Shown: in pieces, positions 25,065-32,176 of the stretch | Position numbering within the stretch: the stretch's first letter is position 1 | How the letters are laid out: every line of letters starts with the position of its first letter | The notes under the pieces: model-generated | Databases searched by the model: none | Seen by the model: the letters and a program-made list of their open reading frames with translations, nothing else | Told to the model about the DNA's origin: nothing | Position numbers and translations under genes: made by a program | Origin: a virus | DNA length: 32,176 nt | Direction: 5' to 3' (one strand) | IMG/VR virus record: IMGVR_UViG_3300017714_000080 | Location: 1-32,176 of that record

Positions 25065-27311
25065 TTATGTGTGTTCTATATTACTCAAAGAGCTATATCT
25101 ATTTATACTAGTTCCAAGGCCATTTTGAATAATATTTGATGCATAATGCACAATTGGCACATTGTCCCTAAATTTGGTTAATGTATCATAATCACGTTTT
25201 TGATTAAAGTAATTATTTCCGTTTATTGTTCTTGATATATCAGCAAGATGATTTAGATATATTATTAATATTGGTTCTATTTGTTTCGCTCTATTCTCTG
25301 AAGAAACCGGAGAACCAACTTTTATGTTAGGTGTAAGGACATATCCATTACCTCTATTTAATAATGTAACCGATGCTATCTCAGCTGGTTCAAGTTCTGC
25401 AATTGCTGTAGCCCCGCTGAGATTACCGCTTATTGTAATTGTAGGAGGTTCAGTGTAACCAGAACCTGCATTTATAATTCGTATTGATTCTAATCTACCA
25501 TCTTCAATTGTGGATTCTGCTGTAGCATTACCACTTACTGTAATTGTAGGAGCAGTTGTATAACCTGTTCCGCCATTTGTAACTTTAATTGATCTTAATG
25601 ATGTAGGTTCTAAATTTAATTTTGCTGTTGCGGTTACGTTTGTTGCAAGTAAAACTTGATCAACATCTTTTGAAGTAGGAGCATCGAATGTTAAAGTTGG
25701 TGCAGTAGTATATTTCTTATCGCCAAAATTACTGAGATAAACACCTTGAACTTTACTAAGATTCGGTACAGCAGGAACAACAACTGAAGCAGAAGTATAA
25801 CCCGAACCCGCAGCTGAAACAACTGCAGTATCTATTTGCCCTTCTGAATCTATCGTTACAGTGATTGCTCCACCAGATCCATTATCACCCACGATTGTTG
25901 GTGTTGCAGCTGTGGTATTTGGATATCCATAACCTTTATCTACAATTGTTACAACTGATAGTGCACCACTGTTAAGAGAAACAGAAAGTTTTGCCGATTT
26001 AAATAATCTTGCTTCAACGTTTGCAGTAAACATTGATACAAACATTTGAACAAGTAATGGAAGATCTTCAATACCAATTACACCTGGTTGAAGTGTTGGT
26101 AATGATGATAATGTCTTACGATTTAATCTACCGTATATATCTTTATATGCATATTGAGTATTACCTATACCAAATCCACCAGTAGAACCATCACTTAATG
26201 CATCAGATGCTTGAGTTGGTCCAGTACCTGGAACTCTCTTATCTACTTTATCTGTATCACCTAAAACTGCACGAGTTAATTGAGTTAAGAGTAAGATCTC
26301 TCCGAAGAACTTGAATCCTGCAGGATGGACTAATTTTGCAAATGCATTTTTCCAATCAGAAAGGTTTTTACCTGTACGAATAAGGTAACTGAACTTCTGA
26401 TAGAATTCTGAATCTTGTATTTTTATTGTATTACTTAGTTGGCCCTTTGCATCGAAATAACTATTTGTGTTTGTGTCCCATCCACCATCTGATGGTTTTA
26501 ATGTTTTGTCCCATGGTTTTTCAACTTCTACGTTTGCATTAAATAACAAACGAAAGAATATTTCAATTGAATCTTCAGTACCACGAACTTTATAAAAATC
26601 TGTTATACTCTTATATAAACTTCTTTTATTTACAGTAAGATCTCTTGGAATTGAAGCAGCAATTTCTTTCTGCATTAATTCTAAATAATCTGTTGTGTTA
26701 TCATCGATGTTCAATGCTTCTTCAATTGCATTTAAAATATACGATGGACCTGGACCAACCCAATATTTTATTATTGTGGTAAGCTTGGCAGATTTGCCGT
26801 TGTGTGCTGCCATTAAAGTAGGATCATCTGATCCATCATCATTTCTTCCTGTTACAGAAAATGTCTTACCTACATTAGGAGTTGTTGTAATACCAGGATC
26901 AAATACTTGTAATGTACCTGGTAAATCATTACCATTTGAGATTGCAGCATTCGATGCAGCTAGAGTAAAAGGTGTAATTGTACCATCTGCGTTTGTAATT
27001 TCCAATGTAGAATTACCAAACCCATCATCGGCAAAGAAATGATCATTCGAATTTTCAGGATCTGAGATTCTGAATACTGCTTTACCATTTAAAATCGTAT
27101 CACTGAAAACCTCTGTTTCTTGATAAATAAATTCTTCCATATTATTGAATTGATAATATGCTTGTAATAAATTTTTAATACCACCACTCTCATCAAGAAT
27201 ATCTTGAGGTATCAATTGTTCTAAACGTATATCTTCTTTTGTCTTACGCTTAGTACTACCTACGGATTCAATATATCCAGGTGTCTGAGAATGTGAACCA
27301 TAATCAGGCAT
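25065..27311 (-). CDS. Baseplate wedge-like protein with GxGY repeats (gp7/gpI position)
   Basis: The protein has 748 aa. The N-terminal part (1-440) contains SLYKSITDFYKVRGTEDSIEIFFRLLFNANVEV-like sequence at about 231-263, which recalls the YRxKGTxxGI segment of gpI/gp7-type wedge proteins; this is a resemblance, not a search result. Residues 441-668 hold five GxGY repeats (KGYGYP 459, GSGYT 502, GTGYT 581, GSGYT 616, GNGY 654), each followed by a short PTITxSG-like strand pair. The C-terminal 80 residues are helical and polar. The gene lies between gp6 and gp8, exactly where T4 encodes gp7 (1032 aa), so a gp7 functional equivalent is the best guess. The start follows the gp6 stop by 2 nt, with AGGAG in the last gp6 codons. 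Confidence 0.85.
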   Translation of the reverse strand: MPDYGSHSQTPGYIESVGSTKRKTKEDIRLEQLIPQDILDESGGIKNLLQAYYQFNNMEEFIYQETEVFSDTILNGKAVFRISDPENSNDHFFADDGFGNSTLEITNADGTITPFTLAASNAAISNGNDLPGTLQVFDPGITTTPNVGKTFSVTGRNDDGSDDPTLMAAHNGKSAKLTTIIKYWVGPGPSYILNAIEEALNIDDNTTDYLELMQKEIAASIPRDLTVNKRSLYKSITDFYKVRGTEDSIEIFFRLLFNANVEVEKPWDKTLKPSDGGWDTNTNSYFDAKGQLSNTIKIQDSEFYQKFSYLIRTGKNLSDWKNAFAKLVHPAGFKFFGEILLLTQLTRAVLGDTDKVDKRVPGTGPTQASDALSDGSTGGFGIGNTQYAYKDIYGRLNRKTLSSLPTLQPGVIGIEDLPLLVQMFVSMFTANVEARLFKSAKLSVSLNSGALSVVTIVDKGYGYPNTTAATPTIVGDNGSGGAITVTIDSEGQIDTAVVSAAGSGYTSASVVVPAVPNLSKVQGVYLSNFGDKKYTTAPTLTFDAPTSKDVDQVLLATNVTATAKLNLEPTSLRSIKVTNGGTGYTTAPTITVSGNATAESTIEDGRLESIRIINAGSGYTEPPTITISGNLSGATAIAELEPAEIASVTLLNRGNGYVLTPNIKVGSPVSSENRAKQIEPILIIYLNHLADISRTINGNNYFNQKRDYDTLTKFRDNVPIVHYASNIIQNGLGTSINRYSSLSNIEHT
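25100..25107 (-). promoter_or_regulatory. T4-type late promoter box inside the end of the 748-aa gene
   Basis: An exact minus-strand TATAAATA followed by GATAT lies in the codons for SINR near the C-terminus of the 748-aa protein. The predicted leader to the gp8 start is about 43 nt and includes AGGA. Confidence 0.65.
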
Positions 27312-27313
27312 TC

Positions 27314-29185
27314 TTAACTCCTAAACCTTGAGGTTGTGGTATAATCAATTGAACCAGTAGAACCTGATACGGCAATCGTATCAATCTCAGGAGTAATCAC
27401 AACACCTGCTGCAGTAATACTTAAGAGTTGATCTCTCTTCGGTGCAATATCAAGTGAATTTGGTTTAACTGATATCTTAATTGTTGGTGAACCGTGTGCA
27501 GCGAATTGATTTAAAATAACTACACCTGTTGTTGGATTCACTGTACCACAATCGGGTAATACTTTTGTTTCTACACCATTTACGATTCTGAAAAGATATA
27601 CTTGTCTCTCTACTGAACCATCAACTGCTTCATCTCCAAAATAATGTAGATCTGAATTCGCATCGATTTTAAATCCTGAACTTGTGATAACAGAATCAGT
27701 AGAAGAACCACTTACATAGAAAGAACCTGTGAAGTTCAGAGTATGATTATTCGATGCCAAAGCCGTAGCACCTACAATACTTTTATGCATGAATGGGCGA
27801 ACGGTCGAGTTCTGTATTGATGGATCCGCAGAATCAATTGCTTTGAGTAATTGTGAATGCCTAAATACACCATCGAATTTGTTTAGATTATTAAAAGAGT
27901 AATCATCAATTGTATCTCGAACAACCGCGGTTAATTCTACCGGACTTCTATCTGTGAGGTTGTTATTATATTTAAAGAATACATCGAGATCGAGATATGT
28001 AAAGTTAGGATCTACAATATAAGGTGTTATACTTACCACGTTCTTACCCTTTAGAACATTACCAGTAATCTCTGCCTTCTGTGATGTGGTTAATGTTTCT
28101 GCAAGAATTGGTTTAATACAAATATAGATCGCACCATAATCAGGTGGATCATTGTCTTCACCACCCCATGTAGAGATCGCGTCAATATCAGAGAATTCTT
28201 TTTGTATGATTGCACGATAATCATCAGAGGTAACCGCACGATTCTGAGAAGTAAATGTTAACGGAGCATTATATCGTATGGACTCGATTGTTTCTTGAAG
28301 TACACCACCCGTTGCCGCAGAGACAAGAGTAACAGAGGTCGGTGTATATCCACCGATATTATCCGAACCACTGAATGTCTTGGCACCATTTGCTTCTGGT
28401 CCGTTTGTATGAATGTAATCGAGTGTTACGACATTATTGTTTGTTGGTTTAAAACCTGTAATACCATCACCAAAATAGATCTCATAGTATTCGTTTGAAT
28501 TTTCTTGTAGATGAAATATCTTTGAGGTAGAGATCACGTTCAGAAGTGTCGAAAATTTAGAGTAGATATCGAACGACGTTGAATCCTGATTAGCCTGTAC
28601 ACGAACACGTAATGTAGAAGTATCTACGTCCTTGTCAGAGATCTGAAATTTCTGAGTAGCGATATCATTATCCACACGAAACTTAAGTGTCTTATATGTA
28701 CCTTCTACAATTGCCACATTCGTAAAGTTATATTTCTGATCTGATCCGGCAATCGTTCCTGTTTTAATGGCACTCTGTGTTTCAAGTACTACGAAACTAT
28801 ATTCAACTCCATCTGTCAGAGAGGTTAGCTTGGCACCACGCGGAAGGGATAAAGAGGTAGGCGCGCCCGCGGTATCACCAATCGCTACCTCAATGTTTAC
28901 AACTGCTCTCGCACCTAACTGAGAACGAGGAGTATATCCAAGTAGATTCGCACGAGATACAACATTACCACGTATCTGAGCACTATCAAGAAAGGCTTCG
29001 TTTAATGCAAAGTGTGCAGCCATGGCATTGTAATGTGTATTATATGATAGAACATCTAGGAGTACGGATAGACCGGATCCATCAAAATCATAATCATTAA
29101 ATGTAGATTGTGTTTGGAGATAGTTCTTCAGATTCAGTTTAATCTGATCGAAGTCTAACTCTGTTACTTTTAAATTTGTTGCCAT
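27314..29185 (-). CDS. gp6: Baseplate wedge protein gp6
   Basis: The 623-aa protein (T4 gp6 has 660) shows the family N-terminus: FDQIKLNLKNYLQTQSTFND, then DFDGSGLSVLLDVLSYNTHYNA (T4 DFEGSRLNVLCDLLAYNT), followed by NEAFLDSAQIRGNVVSRANLLGYTPRS (T4 YESFMRTANLRSSVVQAAQDNGYLPTS). This is the gpJ-like wedge family; gp6 dimers join neighbouring wedges into the baseplate inner ring together with gp25 and gp53. GC content is clearly higher than in the fibre genes, especially in the first third, where a 13-base pure G/C run occurs. The ATG has AAGG about 8 nt upstream, and a GC-rich tandem repeat lies between it and gp25. Confidence 0.96.
   Translation of the reverse strand: MATNLKVTELDFDQIKLNLKNYLQTQSTFNDYDFDGSGLSVLLDVLSYNTHYNAMAAHFALNEAFLDSAQIRGNVVSRANLLGYTPRSQLGARAVVNIEVAIGDTAGAPTSLSLPRGAKLTSLTDGVEYSFVVLETQSAIKTGTIAGSDQKYNFTNVAIVEGTYKTLKFRVDNDIATQKFQISDKDVDTSTLRVRVQANQDSTSFDIYSKFSTLLNVISTSKIFHLQENSNEYYEIYFGDGITGFKPTNNNVVTLDYIHTNGPEANGAKTFSGSDNIGGYTPTSVTLVSAATGGVLQETIESIRYNAPLTFTSQNRAVTSDDYRAIIQKEFSDIDAISTWGGEDNDPPDYGAIYICIKPILAETLTTSQKAEITGNVLKGKNVVSITPYIVDPNFTYLDLDVFFKYNNNLTDRSPVELTAVVRDTIDDYSFNNLNKFDGVFRHSQLLKAIDSADPSIQNSTVRPFMHKSIVGATALASNNHTLNFTGSFYVSGSSTDSVITSSGFKIDANSDLHYFGDEAVDGSVERQVYLFRIVNGVETKVLPDCGTVNPTTGVVILNQFAAHGSPTIKISVKPNSLDIAPKRDQLLSITAAGVVITPEIDTIAVSGSTGSIDYTTTSRFRS
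28860..28872. other. 13-base run of pure G/C inside gp6
   Basis: Thirteen consecutive G or C bases encode TAGAP (residues 105-109 of gp6). The run resembles the 20-base run at 10289-10308: both are followed on the plus strand by TA and include GCGCGC. Confidence 0.85.
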
Positions 29186-29210
29186 GTTGTTTACCTTTTA
29201 TGTATTCATA

Positions 29211-29240
29211 CCCGGGGAAAAAAATTCCCGGGGAAAAATT
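29211..29240. repeat. GC-clamped tandem repeat in the gp25-gp6 gap
   Basis: Two tandem units of CCCGGGGAAAAA(AA)TT lie at 29211-29226 and 29227-29240, filling half of the 55-bp gap. The two CCCGGG cores are self-complementary and can pair as a six-bp all-GC stem with a loop of about ten bases. On the minus strand a T-run precedes each core, so it is not a classical terminator in the direction of transcription; a processing or pausing hairpin between gp25 and gp6 is possible. Confidence 0.7.
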
Positions 29241-29678
29241 TTATCTTAATCTCCTGAGAATCAACTCCACCTTCTCCTCGGCCAGGGAAGAAATAATCTG
29301 GAACGAAACTGTAATTTTAAACGCATTCCCTTGGGACGCTTCCTGTATGTCTATCACCGGCGAGCTAATTCTTGGTTCGTGATCTGAAAGTACTTGTTGA
29401 ATACCTTCTCTCAGCTGCACACGTGTTAGGACATCATTCGGTTCAAATAATAAACCTCTTAGATTAGCACCTAATGTATGCTGAAAGGGACGCTCGTAGA
29501 AGTTAGATCTTAATAGATTCTTTACTGCATTCTTAATCGCTGCATCGTCCTTGAGTATACTGATATCCTTTGTTACCTTATTCAGATGTAGGGATAGATC
29601 GAGATCAGCAAACCCTTTCTTTCGGGATACCTGATTAGAGGATCCTCCGCTTCTACTGTTAATGTTTAATGATGCCAT
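29241..29678 (-). CDS. gp25: Baseplate wedge protein gp25
   Basis: The 145-aa protein (T4 gp25 has 132) belongs to the gp25/gpW family. The diagnostic stretch is FYERPFQHTLGANLRGLLFE at about residues 60-79, followed by the EPRI motif (SDHEPRISSPVIDIQEA), which matches the LG..L..LLFEP and EPRI pattern of the family. gp25 sits in the inner baseplate ring beside gp6 and gp53 and contacts the sheath at its initiation point. The N-terminal 15 residues are Ser/Gly/Asn rich and probably flexible. The gene is followed by gp6 after 55 bp and preceded by a late promoter box ending five bases before the ATG. Confidence 0.96.
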   Translation of the reverse strand: MASLNINSRSGGSSNQVSRKKGFADLDLSLHLNKVTKDISILKDDAAIKNAVKNLLRSNFYERPFQHTLGANLRGLLFEPNDVLTRVQLREGIQQVLSDHEPRISSPVIDIQEASQGNAFKITVSFQIISSLAEEKVELILRRLR

Positions 29679-29683
29679 GTATC

Positions 29684-29691
29684 TATTTATA
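29684..29691 (-). promoter_or_regulatory. T4-type late promoter box TATAAATA next to gp25 start
   Basis: An exact minus-strand TATAAATA, preceded by AGGA and followed by GATAC and the ATG. The arrangement is almost the same as at 2223-2230, and the predicted start site would again be the A of the start codon. Confidence 0.65.
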
Positions 29692-29729
29692 TCCTTTACT
29701 ATGTACTTTTACTCTATTATATGGTATAA

Positions 29730-30491
29730 TTAATCAGGCGTACTGGTCTTATTACCATCGCCCTGCTCTGTATGTGTATGTGTTCCGAGTGTTGCACCAC
29801 TATCTGTTATAGTATCTGATGCTACGATTGTGCTTGCATTTGTTTGAGCCCCAGTTACAGCCAATGTATTCTGGAGCGTAGTGGCATCGCTCACAGAGAG
29901 CGTACCGGTGATGCTCGTATTTCCATCTAATGTTATAACATCGTTCGAAGAATCTATGCTGATGGTGCCATCCCTGTGCATCGTCAGAGTACTCCCGGAC
30001 ATATGTGTTACAATAATCTGTTCAACCGGAAAGGTATCATCTAGCTCTATTGTATGCCCGCTCTCGGTCTGTATTACCTGTTTAGTAGTAGAACGATCTC
30101 TTGCCAGGACGGGCATGTCCAAGCCTGGCTGGGTAGGGTATACGCCGGTGAATCCCTTGCTCTTATCAGGTAATTCTTCCACCTGAGAGGCGATTGAACC
30201 CATTATAAGAGGATCCTGAGCACTGGGACCATCTCGAAAGAACCCTACAACCCATGAACCCGGCAATAAGCGATGATTAATTCCTATACCCTGTACACCC
30301 GCTGAGGTTGTTGGACCCATCACTGTGGCCCATGGTAGATCATCTGTCTTTATAATCTTCTTATCATCTGTATGGTAACCAAAGCATCGAACCTTTACTC
30401 GCCCTAGGTTGGTATCATCTGATATATCTTCTACCACACCGGTAAACCAAACGAATTGGCCTCCGATAAACTGATCTTCTTCTCTATTCAT
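29730..30491 (-). CDS. gp5: Central spike protein gp5, OB-fold plus needle, no lysozyme
   Basis: The 253-aa protein begins with an OB-fold (about 10-105): FVWFTGVVEDISDDTNLGRV, LPWATVMGPTTSAGVQGIG and GSWVVGFFRDG...PLIMGSI match T4 gp5 (WFVGVVEDRMDPLKLGRVRV, LPWMSVIQPITSAAMSGIG). T4 gp5 has 575 aa with a central lysozyme; here no lysozyme domain exists. Residues 140-232 are repetitive beta strands (GSTLTMHRDGTISIDSSNDV, TSITGTLSVSDATTL) suited to a trimeric needle. The C-terminus GTHTHTEQGDGNKTSTPD carries an HxH motif (His238, His240) like the iron-binding tips of P2 gpV-type spikes. The protein would sit at the centre of the baseplate and pierce the outer membrane. It starts 4 nt after the 67-aa gene. 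Confidence 0.92.
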   Translation of the reverse strand: MNREEDQFIGGQFVWFTGVVEDISDDTNLGRVKVRCFGYHTDDKKIIKTDDLPWATVMGPTTSAGVQGIGINHRLLPGSWVVGFFRDGPSAQDPLIMGSIASQVEELPDKSKGFTGVYPTQPGLDMPVLARDRSTTKQVIQTESGHTIELDDTFPVEQIIVTHMSGSTLTMHRDGTISIDSSNDVITLDGNTSITGTLSVSDATTLQNTLAVTGAQTNASTIVASDTITDSGATLGTHTHTEQGDGNKTSTPD

Positions 30492-30495
30492 ATTC

Positions 30496-30699
30496 TTATT
30501 TACCTCGGTCCATTTTAGTGCGCGGTATTCGTCGATCAGCGAAAGCCTTAGTTTTCCTTACCCTCGGTTCTGCTGTTCTATGTACAAAATCATCCCGTTT
30601 TTTTTCTAAACTCGAATATGGTACAAGAAAATCAAGAGAATTCCAAAAAAAATCCCCTCCTCTCTGTAGATATTCGTATAATTTAAAAAAATATTTCAT
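30496..30699 (-). CDS. Small basic hypothetical protein between hub and spike genes
   Basis: The 67-aa protein has an aromatic N-terminal half (MKYFFKLYEYLQRGGDFFWN, SLDFLVPYSS) and a strongly basic C-terminal half (HRTAEPRVRKTKAFADRRIP, RTKMDRGK). No family is recognised. Its ATG overlaps the stop of the hub gene (TAATG) and gp5 starts 4 nt after its stop, so the reading frame is exactly fitted into the operon. GAAGG lies just before the start. A minor baseplate or assembly factor is possible. Confidence 0.7.
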   Translation of the reverse strand: MKYFFKLYEYLQRGGDFFWNSLDFLVPYSSLEKKRDDFVHRTAEPRVRKTKAFADRRIPRTKMDRGK

Positions 30700-32030
30700 T
30701 ATATTACCTTCCCATCTATATCCGTATCACTACTATCTTTCTGTATTGTTAAAACCATCTCATATTGCGTTCCAAACTGATGTAATATGTTGGTGATCAT
30801 ATATTTACCACCCAATAACTTATCTTTTAATCCTGTTGCATCTGTTCCTAATGATTTGGGTATAATGATACGTATAATTTTACCTACCGATATCTCATAA
30901 TCTCCCGCTACTGTGATTTCTTGTGTCATTGTTTCTAAATTTTCTTTCTGCGCTTCGCTATTCAATAATGTAGGTGCTGCGGGTGCGTGGTAGTTACTTA
31001 GGTTATACGCGTTTTCATTCAACGAGAGGAAATGATGATACGAATCCTTACCTTGATTATACTTTATTCCATCTATTTCTGCTTCTTTACTGAACGGAAT
31101 GTTCGAATTTAATTTTTTTGGTTTATTTATCTCATAATCATATATCAGTTTAGAATATTTTTTTGTACTGAGATCGAGTGTATGCATGGTCGAAGCATAT
31201 GCACCAGCGGATACTGATACCAACTTCGATAGATTCAATGTTGAACGTAGTTTTGTGATTCTTTCTTGTATTTCTTTATAATATTCTTCTGTTCCTTCTG
31301 TTTCACTATATCCGATTCTCTGATTATAATCACGATACACATCTTCATTGATTAAATTTTCGTAACTATTAAAATTTATTCCATCCTTCGCTGTTTCATA
31401 GAAATAATACTGTGTTTTATTATCAAAACTATTACGTAATAACCAAGAAATAGCGTTCAATGGTCTTATATTCGGAAAAATACCTTGTACTATATCCTTT
31501 GTTTCTGTATTTATTTTCTTTATACGATGTGTTCCTCTCGGAAACGATCTTAATTTTAAATCTTTTCTACATATATCCTTTACAATACTACCAATTGAAC
31601 CTTTAAACGGTCTCGATAGCTTTTTAATTGAGTTAATGTACATATGTTCGGAAAAACATTCGATCTGATATCTTGTCATACCAGGTTTTACACGTTCAAA
31701 ATTATTTATTTCTACAATAAACACTTCAAAGATAAATCTTTTTTTCTTTTTATTATTTTTTTTCAGTTCGGTGTGTTTAATTCTTAATCGTATACGTTCA
31801 TTACCAGCGATTAATGTATTTTCTAGAAAATTAATTGAATCTTCGATACGTATTGATACTTTCATTGAAGATTTATATAAACTTTCTTCAATCTGTATAC
31901 CCGTTACGAGATCATTTATAAGAAATTTCTTACCAGAATTGGTATAAAGAGAACATTCTTGTAATTGATACGAAGAAGGTAATACGGATGCTGATCCGTC
32001 TCCTGCTATAGCTGAATTAAATTCACTCAT
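30699..32030 (-). CDS. Probable baseplate hub protein (gp27-like position)
   Basis: The 443-aa protein is AT-rich in its DNA and Lys/Ile/Asn-rich in sequence. It starts with a polar leader, then CSLYTNSGKKFLINDLVTGI, EESLYKSSMKVSIRIEDSIN, and a basic stretch KHTELKKNNKKKKRFIFEVF. The strand pattern of a ligand-like domain followed by VGKIIRIIIPKSLG and GGKYMITNILHQFGTQYEMV near the C-terminus resembles hub proteins of the gp27/gpD type, where LLGGKYMI..I.H closes the domain. It lies directly upstream of gp5, whose trimer sits on the hub. It is similar in length to T4 gp27 (391 aa). The identification rests on context and pattern; no specific motif proves it. The start overlaps the previous gene by 8 bases (ATGAGTGA). 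Confidence 0.7.
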   Translation of the reverse strand: MSEFNSAIAGDGSASVLPSSYQLQECSLYTNSGKKFLINDLVTGIQIEESLYKSSMKVSIRIEDSINFLENTLIAGNERIRLRIKHTELKKNNKKKKRFIFEVFIVEINNFERVKPGMTRYQIECFSEHMYINSIKKLSRPFKGSIGSIVKDICRKDLKLRSFPRGTHRIKKINTETKDIVQGIFPNIRPLNAISWLLRNSFDNKTQYYFYETAKDGINFNSYENLINEDVYRDYNQRIGYSETEGTEEYYKEIQERITKLRSTLNLSKLVSVSAGAYASTMHTLDLSTKKYSKLIYDYEINKPKKLNSNIPFSKEAEIDGIKYNQGKDSYHHFLSLNENAYNLSNYHAPAAPTLLNSEAQKENLETMTQEITVAGDYEISVGKIIRIIIPKSLGTDATGLKDKLLGGKYMITNILHQFGTQYEMVLTIQKDSSDTDIDGKVI

Positions 32031-32176
32031 TGATTAACTCTTCAAAATCTTCAGCAAATTGTTCAATATATTTCGGTGCAATCACACGTATTCTTGATCT
32101 TTCGGAGTTTAATTCTTCCATATATGCTTGATTTGTAACATAGGATATTGATGTCATCGGTAATAAATCAAGAGGT
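32023..32176 (-). CDS. C-terminal end of an unidentified late gene
   Basis: Only 50 codons and the TGA stop are in the window, reading PLDLLPMTSISYVTNQAYME and ending EQFAEDFEELINE. The frame enters from the right edge, so the start is not visible, and an internal ATG could also serve. The stop overlaps the hub gene start by 8 bases, indicating coupled translation. The fragment is too short to name; a tail or baseplate assembly protein is expected from the position. Confidence 0.7.
   Translation of the reverse strand, partial: PLDLLPMTSISYVTNQAYMEELNSERSRIRVIAPKYIEQFAEDFEELINE

Noticed and set aside
28295-28498. Plus-strand 67-codon frame with several Cys and Arg
   Set aside because: Antisense to gp6, which aligns with T4 gp6; no start signal.
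30518-30796. Plus-strand 92-codon frame opposite the 67-aa gene
   Set aside because: Opposite to the transcription of every other gene; the minus-strand frame fits the TAATG overlap and the 4-nt gap to gp5.
1-32176. tRNA genes, integrase or insertion sequences
   Set aside because: I saw no cloverleaf-like segment, integrase-like protein or transposase; the window is continuous structural coding sequence.

Overview
The window is a late structural segment of a T4-like marine myovirus, read entirely from the minus strand. Sequence resemblance to T4 is direct for the baseplate wedge proteins gp6, gp25 and gp8 and for the OB-fold of gp5. The very low GC, the DUF4815-type giant protein, the GxGY-repeat wedge proteins and the many VGIGT-type fibre genes are typical of T4-like phages of marine bacteria (cyanophages and SAR11/Pelagibacter myophages). 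The host cannot be fixed from this window; an AT-rich host such as SAR11 or Prochlorococcus is an inference.

Layout in transcription order (right to left): the 3' end of an unidentified gene (32176-32023); a probable baseplate hub protein (32030-30699); a 67-codon orphan (30699-30496); a lysozyme-less gp5 spike (30491-29730); gp25 (29678-29241); gp6 (29185-27314); a 748-aa wedge-like protein with GxGY repeats (27311-25065); gp8 (25051-23663); an 1820-aa DUF4815-type tail/baseplate protein (23632-18170); a 72-aa coiled-coil protein (18161-17943). Then comes a fibre locus: a 1535-aa fibre with an S74 autoprotease (17943-13336), two small structural proteins (13335-13003 and 13002-12754), 510-aa and 977-aa fibre proteins with Mtd-like N-termini, an 857-aa second S74 fibre, a 1025-aa fibre with a distinctive tip domain, an 82-aa protein, and the first 739 codons of another fibre running off the left edge.

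The genes are packed tightly, with gaps of 0-89 bp and several stop/start overlaps, as expected for a morphogenesis operon. Seven exact copies of the T4 late promoter box TATAAATA lie on the minus strand, six of them close to gene starts and several inside the preceding coding sequence. At two genes the box ends five bases before the ATG, so the predicted transcript would be leaderless. The first block builds the central hub, spike and wedges of the baseplate; the 1820-aa protein probably links wedges to fibres; the fibre locus supplies adsorption proteins assembled from a shared set of shuffled modules. I found no tRNA, CRISPR array, integrase, insertion sequence or plus-strand gene.
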